In this document: piece after piece, positions 38,601 through 47,341 of the stretch
How positions within the stretch are numbered: the first letter of the stretch is position 1
Layout of the letters: the number at the start of each line of letters is the position of its first letter
Source of the DNA: Alphaproteobacteria bacterium
Lineage (GTDB): Bacteria; Pseudomonadota; Alphaproteobacteria; Micavibrionales; Micavibrionaceae
DNA: 64,000 bases
Assembly (NCBI GenBank): GCA_002690045.1
Contig: NZDE01000012.1
Coordinates: 124,001-188,000 of the forward strand
Direction of reading: 5' to 3'
Translations under genes and position numbers: made by a program
The notes under the pieces: model-generated
Told to the model about the DNA's origin: nothing
Seen by the model: only the letters and a program-made list of their open reading frames with translations
Databases searched by the model: none

Positions 38601-40484
38601 GGCGGCGATGTGTTCGGTAACGGCATGTTACTTTCTGAACATATCCGCTTACAAGGCGCGTTTAACCATTTGCATATTTTCTGCGACCCTGAGCCAGATA
38701 TCGCCAAAAGTTATAAAGAGCGTAAACGCCTATTCGATAACGTCATGGGCTGGGATCAATATGACACCAAGTTACTATCCAAAGGCGGACGTATATATTC
38801 GCGCCATGACAAATTGTTAGAGCTAACGCCGCAAATCAAAAAAGCTTTTGATATTGAGGCAAATAAAGTGACGCCGCATGAATTAATGAAAGCCATGCTG
38901 AAAGCGGATGTTGACCTTCTGTGGTTTGGCGGTATTGGCACATACATTAAATCCGAAGATGAAAGCCATGCCGATGCCAGCGATAAGGCCAACGACCTTA
39001 TCCGTATCAACGGTAAGGACGTTCGCGCCAAAGCTGTTGGCGAAGGGGCAAACTTGGGCGTAACGCAGCGCGGCCGTATTGAATACGCGAAACGCGGCGG
39101 GCGCATCAACGCAGACTTTATTGACAATTCTGGCGGGGTGGATTCATCCGACCACGAAGTCAATATAAAAATCCTCCTTAATGAAGTCATGCGCGAAGAA
39201 AATACAAAACTACCACTGAAAAAGCGCAATACACTTCTTGCAAAAATGACGGATGATGTCGCAAAGCTTGTCTTGAAACATAACTACCAGCAAGCACAAG
39301 CAATATCCCTTGCCGAATTTAAAGCGAAAGAACATTTACAAGCGCATGCCGCGCTGATTGATGAATTTGAATCGAGCGGCGTGTTTGAGCGCGAGCTTGA
39401 ATATCTGCCCGATGCGGAGGAGATTGACCGCCGCCGCCGCGCAGGTGAAGGCCTAACGCGCCCTGAAATTGGTGTATTATCATCCTATGCAAAAATCATC
39501 TTTACCAAGAAACTCCTTGATAATGACTTTTTGGATGTGCCTGAATTATCCTATTGGGCGGTAGATTACTTCCCCAAAGCCATGCAAAAGCAGTATCGCG
39601 ATGAAATTCTCAACCACAGGCTACGACGTGAAATTATTGCTACGCGCATCGCCAACAGCGTTATCAACCGTATGGGCCCTGACTTTGTGCGTAGCCGCGT
39701 TATAAAAACAGGCATGTCGCCAGCAGAAGTCGCTAAGGCGTATTTGATTGTCCGTGAAGCGTTTGACCTACAGTCACTTTGGACACGTATTGAGGCGCTC
39801 GATAACGTTGTGCCAGCCAAGACGCAAATCAAGGCGATGAATGCCGTTGTAGAATTAGTTGAACGTGAAACCACATGGCTTTTAACTAAGCTTGGTAAAC
39901 CGCTCGACATTTCAACCGATATTCACAGTTTCAAAACGGGCGTGAATGCACTTAAGAAAACGTTTGAAACAACATTGACCGAAGATGAAAAGCTGCGCAT
40001 CACATCACGCTATGACGCCCTCATAGCCGATGGTCTGCCTGAAGATATTGCCAAGGACATCGCCGGCCTGCCTGCGCTTGGCTCCGCCTGTGATATTATA
40101 CGCGTGGCAATTGACAGCACATCTGATATTGAAGACGCTGCCAAAATCTTCTACCAAATTGGTGAAGTTTTCCATCTTGAATGGCTGCGCGAACAGGCAA
40201 AGAATTTACCAGTTAACAACAAGTGGAACGCCGAAGCTTTAGATGGTCTTATTGACCAGCTATATTCCTGTCAAACAGGTCTCGCCGTTCATATACTCCG
40301 TTCCATGAAGCCAAAAGAGCGTAAGGATAAACACCACAGCTTTGTACGCACATGGATTGACCGCCATGAAGGCCAAGCCGCCGCTGTGGAACATGTATTC
40401 TCAGAAATACGCGCCGCCGCGAAGGTGGATATGGGCATGCTGATTATCGTTGAACAACGTTTACGTGCACTATATGGCGGATAA
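35658..40484 (+). CDS. gdhB: NAD-specific glutamate dehydrogenase, large (180 kDa) type
   Basis: A 1608-residue protein of the L-GDH180 type. It converts glutamate to 2-oxoglutarate and ammonia with NAD+, mainly for catabolism. The first 700 or so residues form the family's regulatory ACT-like and linker region (TIDIITDDRPFTLDSIAAELSA near residue 95). The catalytic domain begins near residue 808 with GGLRWSDRNEDFRTEILG. KGGFVLKKPP carries the substrate lysine, and VVGVGDMGGDVFGNGML is the NAD-binding part. The C-terminal family-specific domain is complete to the end. AAGGTGACCTT gives the ribosome-binding site. The single gene is closed by a bidirectional terminator. The symbol gdhB follows use in some bacteria; gdh2 is also used. 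Confidence 0.96.
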   Translation: MIAASLIKNALASLPKKTSASEKQFIEEFYKQIPSEDVTALPAEEIARIGHIHYEAGLKRGRKDHIEISHIEKEQDERVVKRTTIDIITDDRPFTLDSIAAELSAQGLIINLSAHASFHVSNNKEKAEYIYKDDQGSVVQGHLHIELNSYVAQAHIAPLKAALKTILRDVKYATEDWQKMRVRLRAAQKSLSQAPTDYPEHEIEEYLNFLEYLYQDNFTFLGYREYKFTGKGKEIKSETVKNENWGVLREKAPVYINEDEDGLPPALQMLRKAQPPVNVSKVNKKSTVHRRVPLDAIAIKLFNEKGEVTGEALFIGLFTSVTYSRSIQSIPYLRLKADAVIAKAGYKHGGHNDKALRHILEKYPRDELFQIDIPSLTKICKSILRLQERERIALYTRPDPFGRYISCLVYIPRSRYSTRMRLKFQRILEAELGGECTNYKSQIDDSSLCRVLYTIHHKKRNAPKFDNCEIERKLQEVGKLWRERLTQTLLDNTIYEESYVVELIARYGEAFPMPYRDQYSLMESIADIAKLEEARKSEDIAVDLYWQPEEDKTPAGWGVKIYSHDKPIALSDMLPIVENAGLRIISEHPVRVRPKDGSKKTYWIHDLTMEPTDPELLKETAVYTAKAKTEEALHKLWRGEMENDTLNKLLVSANMDWRDVSILRCYVRYLKQARFPYSQEYIESAITAHPKIASHLIDLFHAWHDPANKKDANMKAAGAALAIDHALEKVDSYDHDSILRALYTLVDATLRTNFYISTKQQAYKPTISIKIDSRKVPFLPEPRPYREIFVYSPRFEGIHLRGDVIARGGLRWSDRNEDFRTEILGLMKAQLVKNAVIVPMGAKGGFVLKKPPKEGGRQAFMDEGVACYKLFIRSLLDITDNRVGKRVVAPKMVMRRDGEDPYLVVAADKGTATFSDIANEISLEYDHWLGDAFASGGSAGYDHKKMGITARGAWESVKRSFRETGRDIQSQDFTVVGVGDMGGDVFGNGMLLSEHIRLQGAFNHLHIFCDPEPDIAKSYKERKRLFDNVMGWDQYDTKLLSKGGRIYSRHDKLLELTPQIKKAFDIEANKVTPHELMKAMLKADVDLLWFGGIGTYIKSEDESHADASDKANDLIRINGKDVRAKAVGEGANLGVTQRGRIEYAKRGGRINADFIDNSGGVDSSDHEVNIKILLNEVMREENTKLPLKKRNTLLAKMTDDVAKLVLKHNYQQAQAISLAEFKAKEHLQAHAALIDEFESSGVFERELEYLPDAEEIDRRRRAGEGLTRPEIGVLSSYAKIIFTKKLLDNDFLDVPELSYWAVDYFPKAMQKQYRDEILNHRLRREIIATRIANSVINRMGPDFVRSRVIKTGMSPAEVAKAYLIVREAFDLQSLWTRIEALDNVVPAKTQIKAMNAVVELVERETTWLLTKLGKPLDISTDIHSFKTGVNALKKTFETTLTEDEKLRITSRYDALIADGLPEDIAKDIAGLPALGSACDIIRVAIDSTSDIEDAAKIFYQIGEVFHLEWLREQAKNLPVNNKWNAEALDGLIDQLYSCQTGLAVHILRSMKPKERKDKHHSFVRTWIDRHEGQAAAVEHVFSEIRAAAKVDMGMLIIVEQRLRALYGG

Positions 40485-40499
40485 TATAAAACGATCACA

Positions 40500-40532
40500 A
40501 AAAAACGGCCTCGATAATAAGGCCGTTTTTTT
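40500..40532. terminator. Bidirectional terminator between the GDH gene and fadD
   Basis: AAAAAACGGCC and GGCCGTTTTTT arms with a 10-nt loop and long A/T runs on both sides stand between two convergent genes. Confidence 0.93.
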
Positions 40533-40548
40533 ATTTGTACTTATTCGT

Positions 40549-42276
40549 TTATTCTGCCGCCAGTTTTTGCATTTCTTCTGCGACAATATCCTTACGCGAC
40601 AGCTTACCAATCATCGTTTTCGGCAGTGGTTCATCACGCACCTCAATTTGGCGTGGCATTTCCATTGGGGATAGATGCTCTTTCAAGAAGTCGCGTAAAT
40701 CTGCCTCGGTCAAGGTGCGTCCCTCTTTTGGCTTAATCCATGCCTTGATAATCTCGCCGCGGTCTTCATCAGGCAAGCCTGCGACAATACATTCCTCAAC
40801 TGATGGGTGTTGATAAATTGCATCTTCAACATTACGCGGATACACATTATAGCCATTAGTAATAATCATATCTTTGATGCGATCAACAATGAAGAAATAG
40901 CCTTCGTCATCCATTGTTGCGATATCGCCTGTGCGCAGATACCCATCAACAATCGTGCTTTTGGTCGCCTCTTCATTTTCCCAGTAACCTTTCATAATTT
41001 GTGGCCCTTTGGCGACAAGCTCGCCACGCTCACCCGACTTCACTTCCGAACCAGGGTTATCTTTGTCCCATAAACGTACATCCGTATTCTGCACAGGCAT
41101 GCCAATGGAGCCTGGCTTATTAACGCCTTCCGTCGGGTTCACACAAATAACAGGCGCCGCCTCGGTCAGACCGTAGCCCTCCACAACAACGCAGCCCGTG
41201 CGCTCCTCAAAGTCTTTTTTCACCTCAACCGGCAGCGGCGCGCCACCTGAGATGCAGAACAAAATTGATGTCAGGTCATATTTATCAATGTCAGGATAAT
41301 TGTTAATGGCATTATAAATTGCTGGTACTGCGGGGAAAATCTGCGGGCGATGCTTATGAATTAATTTTAATGTCTGCTTTAAATCAAAACGCGGTAAAGC
41401 GACGATTTCCAAACCAGCATAAACGGAGAAATTCATCACAGCCGTTAACGCGAATACATGGAAGAACGGCAACACGCCAACCATTTTACCTTCCCCGTAA
41501 GGCGTTTGTTTACACCATTCAACACATTGCGTCGCATTGGCAACGATATTCGCATGAGTTAGCATTGCGCCTTTTGGCACCCCCGTTGTGCCGCCCGTAT
41601 ATTGCAACAAGGCAACATCCTTATAAGGGTCAATATCAACGGGTGAGATTTTGCCCGTGTTATTCATCACCTTTTCAAGTGGGAAGTGACGGTCATCATT
41701 TGGTATAGTTGCAAGTTCTTTACCTTTCAACATTTTAAACAGCATGCTTTTTGGGAACGGCAACATGTCCGTGAATGGGCATATAATCAGCTGATTAAGG
41801 CGTGTCGATGACAGCATTTCTAACATTTTATCATGCAGCATCTTCAAATCTGCCGTGATCATAAGATCTGTGTGACTATCCTCAATCTGATGGTGCAATT
41901 CTTTGATGGAATAAAGCGGGTTATAATGTACAACCGTTGCGCCAATCTTGGTAATCGCATAAAAAGCGACCACAAACATTGGACAGTTCGGCAGAAAGAT
42001 ACCCACTTTAGAATTTTTACCTATGCCTAAAGTCTGCAAGCCGCGTGCAAGGCGGTCTGCCATTTCGGCCATTTCGGCCCATTTATATTTTTTACCCAGA
42101 AAATCAAATGCTGGACGATCGCCATATTTCTCACGCGTATTCTCCATCAAGTCAAAAATCGGCTTCACATTAATCCGGTCTTCCCATTTCAAATGTTCAG
42201 GATAGTTCTTAATCCATGTTGGATCTTTATGAGTGGCTTTGTCTTGGGTGTTTTTATTCTGATTATCTTCCTGCAT
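40549..42276 (-). CDS. fadD: Long-chain fatty acid-CoA ligase
   Basis: A 575-residue adenylate-forming enzyme. The ATP/AMP signature is LLQYTGGTTGVPKGAMLTH. VVEGYGLTEAAPVICVNP is the fatty-acid-binding/adenylation motif of FadD enzymes, and GYLRTGDIATMDDEGYFFIVDR with KDMIITNGYNVYPRNVED forms the hinge region. The catalytic lysine lies near the C-terminus in LPKTMIGKLSRKDI. It activates fatty acids to acyl-CoA at the inner membrane for beta-oxidation or lipid synthesis. The ATG at 42276 is preferred because GGAG lies 6-7 nt upstream; an in-frame GTG four codons earlier is the alternative. No other fad genes are adjacent. Confidence 0.92.
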   Translation of the reverse strand: MQEDNQNKNTQDKATHKDPTWIKNYPEHLKWEDRINVKPIFDLMENTREKYGDRPAFDFLGKKYKWAEMAEMADRLARGLQTLGIGKNSKVGIFLPNCPMFVVAFYAITKIGATVVHYNPLYSIKELHHQIEDSHTDLMITADLKMLHDKMLEMLSSTRLNQLIICPFTDMLPFPKSMLFKMLKGKELATIPNDDRHFPLEKVMNNTGKISPVDIDPYKDVALLQYTGGTTGVPKGAMLTHANIVANATQCVEWCKQTPYGEGKMVGVLPFFHVFALTAVMNFSVYAGLEIVALPRFDLKQTLKLIHKHRPQIFPAVPAIYNAINNYPDIDKYDLTSILFCISGGAPLPVEVKKDFEERTGCVVVEGYGLTEAAPVICVNPTEGVNKPGSIGMPVQNTDVRLWDKDNPGSEVKSGERGELVAKGPQIMKGYWENEEATKSTIVDGYLRTGDIATMDDEGYFFIVDRIKDMIITNGYNVYPRNVEDAIYQHPSVEECIVAGLPDEDRGEIIKAWIKPKEGRTLTEADLRDFLKEHLSPMEMPRQIEVRDEPLPKTMIGKLSRKDIVAEEMQKLAAE

Positions 42277-42288
42277 AAATTTCTCCAC

Positions 42289-42610
42289 TTAACGGCATTG
42301 GTTATTATTATATAGCTTCAAAAACTCAAAAAATGTCATATACAGCTTACATTTTACTGCACTTAGGATGAAATTGTTATTAATTTCGAAAAAAATATAC
42401 TAATAGTACAGGGAAATTCATCTCTAAAAACAACACTCTAAACTATATCCTCTATATTCACCTAACCTAATATACATAATTTTCTAGACTTTAGGTTGCA
42501 ATTGTGTTTAGATTCCTCCCATGAGCAGTGCGTGTATGGGAGACATTGCTAATATATTTTTTATATTTTTTACTAAAGTTGATTTGATTGACTAATTTGC
42601 GAGGGAGGCA
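42289..42610. other. Divergent AT-rich intergenic region between fadD and the cold-shock gene
   Basis: No gene is seen in these 322 nt. The region is strongly AT-rich. The clearest structure is an inverted repeat CTCCCAT (42516-42522) with ATGGGAG (42536-42542) around a 13-nt loop, in the presumed 5' leader of the cold-shock gene about 70 nt before its ATG. GAGGGAGG directly precedes that ATG. I could not place a convincing promoter for either gene. Confidence 0.5.
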
Positions 42611-43222
42611 ATGATGGTCATAGCGATAAGAAAAAGCGATACGAAAACAGACGATAATTTAGTCGAACTGAGCGCCGCTGATGCGGATGAAATTTTAGAA
42701 ACAGATGTTGAAGTAAAACTGAAATGGTTTAATCAACCTAAAGGTTTTGGGTTTGTTGTACCAAACGACAAAGATGTTGATGCCTTTCTGCATATCACAA
42801 CATTACAAAAAGCGGAAATCCAGAATATTGGTGAAGGTGCTGTGTTAATTTGTGATATTGGCTATGGCAGCAAAGGTGCAATGGTTCGCGCGGTCAAAGC
42901 CATGCTTGATGCGGGCTTAATGCCGGGTGAAAACTCAGAAGAACTTGTCCAAAAATCTGGTTTTAACGGCATGGAAGGCACAGTTAAATGGTACAAGCCT
43001 GATAAAGGTTTTGGCTTCGTTATTCCTGATGATGGCAAAAAAGATGTATTTGTACATAAAACCTGTCTAGAGAAGCACGATATTGATAGCCTAATTCCTG
43101 GTCAACGCATTAAAATGGCTGTAAAGGACGTACCAAAAGGCCGTGAAGCCGTTACGATTGAGCTAACTGGATCAAATGATACGACAGTTATCAATTTCAA
43201 CCCTGCAAATAGCGCAGAGTAA
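42611..43222 (+). CDS. Two-domain cold-shock protein
   Basis: A 203-residue protein with two cold-shock (OB-fold) domains. Domain 1, about residues 36-100, contains VKLKWFNQPKGFGFVVP with the RNP1-type aromatic motif, and DAFLHITTLQ as RNP2. Domain 2, about 120-190, contains GTVKWYKPDKGFGFVIPDDG and DVFVHKTCLEK. A short acidic N-terminus precedes them. Double-domain Csp proteins are common in Alphaproteobacteria. They bind single-stranded RNA or DNA and melt mRNA structure, often in cold or stationary phase. A strong GAGGGAGG ribosome-binding site precedes two possible starts (42611 and 42614). The leader with its hairpin may take part in regulation. Confidence 0.93.
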   Translation: MMVIAIRKSDTKTDDNLVELSAADADEILETDVEVKLKWFNQPKGFGFVVPNDKDVDAFLHITTLQKAEIQNIGEGAVLICDIGYGSKGAMVRAVKAMLDAGLMPGENSEELVQKSGFNGMEGTVKWYKPDKGFGFVIPDDGKKDVFVHKTCLEKHDIDSLIPGQRIKMAVKDVPKGREAVTIELTGSNDTTVINFNPANSAE

Positions 43223-43257
43223 AAACCACATTCAGGCATATCGTTTTCCTATTTTTA

Positions 43258-43276
43258 ACATGAATCATGTTATAAT
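43258..43276 (+). promoter_or_regulatory. Candidate extended -10 promoter of aat
   Basis: TGTTATAAT is a perfect extended -10 element, with the hexamer at 43271-43276. It is preceded by the palindrome ACATGA-A-TCATGT (43258-43270). No -35 box is evident. The ATG of aat lies seven bases after the hexamer, where transcription would start. Confidence 0.5.
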
Positions 43277-43282
43277 AGCTGC

Positions 43283-43924
43283 ATGACTGAAGATTTTTCA
43301 GATGTACTTATGATGCTCTACCACCAAGGCGTATTTCCCATGGCGGAAAGCGCTGACGACCCGCAAGTTATGGTGATTGAACCAAAAATGCGTGGCATCC
43401 TCCCAATTCATGATCTTTATATATCCAAAAGCCTAAAAAAGCGCCTTAAAAAACGTGACTATGAAATAAAAATAGACACCGCATTTACAAATGTCATTGA
43501 ACAATGCGCTATCCCCAAAGAAGGACGTGAAAACACATGGATCAACCGCCCAATTAAAAAAGGCTTTGAAAGCCTACATCGTCAAGGCCATGCGCATAGC
43601 CTTGAAATCTGGCAAGAGGGTGAATTAGTTGGCGGCCTCTACGGCTTGGCGCTCGGCGCAATATTTTGCGGGGAAAGCATGTTTTCAAATGCCCGCGACA
43701 TGAGCAAAATTGCCCTTGTTCATCTTTGTGCTTTGCTTAAACATTTTGACTATCAATTACTAGATGCGCAGTTTATCACCGACCATTTAAAACGCTTCGG
43801 CGCATATGAAATGCCGCAAAGTGAATACAAACATATGCTATCCCTTTGGGCAAATAAAGACCGCCCCTTCCCAACAGAATATGATCCCGCATGGCTTGAT
43901 GCATTTTTAAATGCAAAAAATTAG
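43283..43924 (+). CDS. aat: Leucyl/phenylalanyl-tRNA-protein transferase
   Basis: A 213-residue Aat, which adds Leu or Phe to N-terminal Lys or Arg of proteins and so marks them for ClpAP through ClpS. Family motifs are GVFPMAE near the start (usually GxFPM), TWINRPIKKGFESLHRQGHAHSLEIW, and LVGGLYGLALGAIFCGESMFSNARDMSKIAL, with the catalytic region. LLDAQFITDHLKRFGAYEMP is also present. Length is slightly short compared with E. coli (234 aa) because the N-terminus is trimmed. There is no visible ribosome-binding site. The upstream TATAAT suggests the mRNA may begin at the start codon. Confidence 0.95.
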   Translation: MTEDFSDVLMMLYHQGVFPMAESADDPQVMVIEPKMRGILPIHDLYISKSLKKRLKKRDYEIKIDTAFTNVIEQCAIPKEGRENTWINRPIKKGFESLHRQGHAHSLEIWQEGELVGGLYGLALGAIFCGESMFSNARDMSKIALVHLCALLKHFDYQLLDAQFITDHLKRFGAYEMPQSEYKHMLSLWANKDRPFPTEYDPAWLDAFLNAKN

Positions 43925-43993
43925 CCACAGAAAAGCGGTGCGCTATTGCGTAATTTCATCGCAAAGTTTGGCGCGCTCCCCTAAAGTTAATTT

Positions 43994-45814
43994 ATGGCAA
44001 AAGATTGTATCGGCACAGCGCATGCGCAGATTTTAAAGGACGTTTTTGGGTATGATGAATTTCGTGCGAACCAAGACGACATCATCACGCATACAATTGC
44101 GGGTAAAAGCGGCTTTGTCCTGATGCCGACAGGCGGCGGCAAGTCGCTTTGCTATCAAATCCCTGCGATGGCGATGGATGGGTGCTGCATTGTTATTTCC
44201 CCGTTGATCGCCTTGATGCAGGACCAAGTCTTACAACTTAAAGAATTAAACGTTAAGGCCGAAACCTTAAATTCCGCCACACCTGCCGAAGACCGCCGCC
44301 GTATTATTGCGCAGCTTTATGATGGTTCATTGGATTTACTATATGTTTCACCTGAACGCCTGCTTGGTGATGGCTTCCTCGATATACTCGACAACTGCCC
44401 GATCAACCTTTTTGCAATTGATGAAGCGCATTGTGTGTCGCAATGGGGGCACGACTTCCGCCCTGAATATGCGCAGCTCGGCACACTCGCAACACGCTAC
44501 CCCAACATCCCACGCCTTGCGTTAACCGCCACTGCCGATGAACGTACACGTAAAGATATTCTACGCGTATTGAACATCAACGAAGACAGCAGCTTCATAA
44601 GCGGCTTTGACCGCCCGAATATCAAATATTTTGTGACGCCGAAGAATAATCCCAAAAAAGAATTAGAACAGTTTATTTCAACTTATCATGCACGGGATAG
44701 CGGCATTATCTATTGTCTATCACGTAAGAAGGTTGAACAAACCGCAGAATGGCTAAAGGAACAAGGTTATAACGCCCTACCCTACCACGCAGGTATGGCG
44801 GACGGTGCGCGCGCCGATGTTCAGGAACGTTTTTTGAAAGAAGAACAAATCATCATTGTTGCCACCATCGCTTTTGGCATGGGCATTAACAAACCTGATG
44901 TACGTTTTGTCGCACACCTTGATTTACCCGCCAATATTGAATCCTATTATCAGGAAACTGGTCGCGCGGGACGTGATGGCCTGCCCGCAACAGCGTGGAT
45001 GACATACGGCATGCAGGACGTAGCGCTGCGCGGGACGATGATTGAAAGTTCCAACGCATCTGGCGATCAAAAATTTGTTGAGAAACAAAAGCTTTCAGCC
45101 TTGCTCGGCTACTGCGAGACCTTACGCTGCCGCCGTCAAATCTTGCTCAATTATTTTGGTGATGATATTGCGCCTTGTGGCAATTGCGATATATGTGAAA
45201 ATCCGCCAGAAAGCTTTGATGGCACGCTCGCCGCGCAAAAGGCCCTTTCAGCTATTTACCGCACAGGACAGCGTTTTGGCGTGGCGCATACCGTTAATAT
45301 TTTAATCGGCAAGGAAAGTGAGCAAACCAAGCGCTTTGGCCATGATAAATTAAATGTCTGGGGCAAAGGCAAAGAACACGGACAAAAAGAATGGCAGTCT
45401 ATCTTCCGCCAGCTTCACGCCCTTGGCCTTATCAGCGTTGATATGGATAATTATAGCGCCCTAAAACTCACGGCAGAAGGCGCAGCCTTCATCAAAGAAA
45501 AACAAGAAATTGCGCTACGCGTTGAAAAGTCGCGAAAAGCCATACGCAGCGAAGAAGCCGCAAGCATGATAGAGCGCATGCTTACAAATGAGAATGACCA
45601 ACAAATCTTTGATGCCCTACGCAGCAAACGTGCAGAACTTGCCAAGGCACAAAACGTGCCGCCTTACGTAATTTTCCATGATAAAACCCTAATCCATATG
45701 GCAAAAGTTAAGCCACAAACCCCATCTGATTTATCCCTGATTCCGGGCATCGGCGCATCAAAACTCGGCCGCTATGGTGATGCCTTTTTAGATGTAATCG
45801 CTGGCGTTGCTTAA
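43994..45814 (+). CDS. recQ: ATP-dependent DNA helicase RecQ
   Basis: A 606-residue RecQ, about the length of the E. coli enzyme. Walker A is MPTGGGKSLCYQ, and the Walker B/DEAH box is AIDEAHCVSQWGHDFRPEY, including the RecQ aromatic-rich loop. Helicase motif VI is YYQETGRAGRDGLP. The zinc-binding cysteines are in CRRQILLNYFGDD and CGNCDICEN, a winged-helix domain follows, and an HRDC domain closes the protein (VIFHDKTLIHMAKVKP, then SLIPGIGASKLGRYG). It unwinds DNA 3' to 5' in recombination and replication repair. Its stop codon overlaps that of the convergent ferredoxin-NADP reductase gene by four bases (TTAA). Confidence 0.97.
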   Translation: MAKDCIGTAHAQILKDVFGYDEFRANQDDIITHTIAGKSGFVLMPTGGGKSLCYQIPAMAMDGCCIVISPLIALMQDQVLQLKELNVKAETLNSATPAEDRRRIIAQLYDGSLDLLYVSPERLLGDGFLDILDNCPINLFAIDEAHCVSQWGHDFRPEYAQLGTLATRYPNIPRLALTATADERTRKDILRVLNINEDSSFISGFDRPNIKYFVTPKNNPKKELEQFISTYHARDSGIIYCLSRKKVEQTAEWLKEQGYNALPYHAGMADGARADVQERFLKEEQIIIVATIAFGMGINKPDVRFVAHLDLPANIESYYQETGRAGRDGLPATAWMTYGMQDVALRGTMIESSNASGDQKFVEKQKLSALLGYCETLRCRRQILLNYFGDDIAPCGNCDICENPPESFDGTLAAQKALSAIYRTGQRFGVAHTVNILIGKESEQTKRFGHDKLNVWGKGKEHGQKEWQSIFRQLHALGLISVDMDNYSALKLTAEGAAFIKEKQEIALRVEKSRKAIRSEEAASMIERMLTNENDQQIFDALRSKRAELAKAQNVPPYVIFHDKTLIHMAKVKPQTPSDLSLIPGIGASKLGRYGDAFLDVIAGVA

Positions 45815-46821
45815 GGCACACCCTTAGTGGTTGAATATTCAAAGTGAAGTGGCGTATCAGGTTTTAGCTTTTTATAAACTGCATGTGCAGCCTGTGCGGC
45901 CTCAGCAAAGCCGGTCAAAATCAGCTTCAATTTGTCGGGGTAAGTCACCACATCGCCTACCGCATATATGCCATCAATATTAGTGGCGCAGCTGCGTGGG
46001 TCAACGGCTATATGGTGATGTTCAACCGTAATGCCCCATTTGGCAACGATGCTTAGGTCAGTGGCAAGACCATAGAACGGCAAGAGATAATCTGCGGCGA
46101 CCGTCTTTTCATGACCATCCATATCCGCGATGATTACGCCGTTTAATTTACCGCCTTCACCTTCAAGGCCTTTTAACTGATATGGCGTGGCAAGGTCTAT
46201 TTTTCCTGCATCAGCAAGCGCCTTAACCTTAGCGACCATTTCTGGCGCGGCGCGGAATTTGTCACGGCGGTGGACAAGGGTAATATGCGCCGCGACATCA
46301 GCCAAAGATAACGTCCAATCAATCGCGCTATCACCGCCGCCGCCAATAACGATGCGGGCATCACGGAAACGGTCTTTGTTACGCACGGCATAAAATACGG
46401 AATGTTCTTCGTAATCTTCAATGCCGTTTAATGGCGGACGGTTCGGGCCGAATGCGCCTGCACCTGCTGCGATAATCACGGTGCGGGCATAGAGTGCCGC
46501 GCTTTTTGATGTTTCAATATGAAAGACATCATCACCGCGCGTAATATTCATGACCTGCTGCCCCAAATGATATTCAGGCGCGAAAGGCGCAGCTTGGCGT
46601 TCAAGGTTATGGATGAGGTCTTCGGCCTGAACGGATGGAAAACCCGGTATATCATATATGGGTTTTTCAGGGTAAAGCGCCGTGCATTGCCCGCCAATTT
46701 CAGGAAGGGCATCAATAACATGCGCATCAAAACCCAGCATCCCACATTCAAAAATTGTAAATAACCCCACCGGCCCCGCGCCGATAATTGCAACATCTTT
46801 GATGACTTTTTGATCAGTCAT
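45811..46821 (-). CDS. Ferredoxin/flavodoxin-NADP+ reductase, thioredoxin-reductase-like type (copy 2)
   Basis: A 336-residue paralogue of the reductase at 10172-11200. [17 protein letters not shown] is the FAD-binding motif, [20 protein letters not shown] is the family hallmark, and VIGGGGDSAIDWTLSLADV is the NADPH motif. There is no CxxC pair. The C-terminal extension is shorter than in copy 1 (HFEYSTTKGVP). It should exchange electrons between NADPH and ferredoxin or flavodoxin. Two such enzymes in one genome suggest different partners or conditions. The ATG at 46821 is chosen; an in-frame GTG lies 12 nt upstream. Its 3' end overlaps recQ by four bases. Confidence 0.9.
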   Translation of the reverse strand: MTDQKVIKDVAIIGAGPVGLFTIFECGMLGFDAHVIDALPEIGGQCTALYPEKPIYDIPGFPSVQAEDLIHNLERQAAPFAPEYHLGQQVMNITRGDDVFHIETSKSAALYARTVIIAAGAGAFGPNRPPLNGIEDYEEHSVFYAVRNKDRFRDARIVIGGGGDSAIDWTLSLADVAAHITLVHRRDKFRAAPEMVAKVKALADAGKIDLATPYQLKGLEGEGGKLNGVIIADMDGHEKTVAADYLLPFYGLATDLSIVAKWGITVEHHHIAVDPRSCATNIDGIYAVGDVVTYPDKLKLILTGFAEAAQAAHAVYKKLKPDTPLHFEYSTTKGVP

Positions 46822-46875
46822 GCTATCTTTCACTTTCTAAGCCATTTTTGGCGGTGATGAATTAACTCTAGTGGA

Positions 46876-47310
46876 ATGAATATAATTATGCGGCAAGTTA
46901 ATGTCCATAGCCTTGAAGAAACAGAAGCACTTGCCGCCGAAATAGCGGATGGTATAAGCAGCCCACGCATCATTTTACTTGAAGGCACGCTCGGCATGGG
47001 CAAAAGTAGCTTTGCCCGCGCCTTTATTCGCCATTTATGTGGCGCGCCTGAAATGGAAGTGCCAAGCCCGACCTTCACCCTTGTGCAAGGTTACGATAGC
47101 GCCAAGGGCGAGATTTGGCATTTTGACCTGTACCGCCTTGAAGACCCCGAAGAAATTTGGGAACTGGGCTGGGAAGATGCGCTTTCCGACCATATCTGCT
47201 TGATCGAGTGGCCTGACCGCCTTGGCCATTACACACCCGATGATGCGCTACGTATAACCATCACGGCCGGAGATGCGGAAAACAGCCGGATTTTCACAAT
47301 CGAGAATTGA
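46876..47310 (+). CDS. tsaE: tRNA threonylcarbamoyladenosine biosynthesis ATPase TsaE
   Basis: A 144-residue P-loop ATPase with LLEGTLGMGKSSFARAFIRHL as Walker A. PSPTFTLVQGY is the conserved switch segment, and WHFDLYRLEDPEEIWELGWED is a diagnostic TsaE motif. It is needed, with TsaB and TsaD, to make the t6A modification at position 37 of ANN-decoding tRNAs. A second ATG lies four codons in, which leaves the start slightly uncertain. It opens the run tsaE-murU-addB-addA, 31 nt before murU. In many alphaproteobacteria an amgK-type sugar kinase gene lies between these two; none is here. Confidence 0.96.
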   Translation: MNIIMRQVNVHSLEETEALAAEIADGISSPRIILLEGTLGMGKSSFARAFIRHLCGAPEMEVPSPTFTLVQGYDSAKGEIWHFDLYRLEDPEEIWELGWEDALSDHICLIEWPDRLGHYTPDDALRITITAGDAENSRIFTIEN

Positions 47311-47341
47311 CCGTAAAGCACACGTAGCTTATCAATAAACT

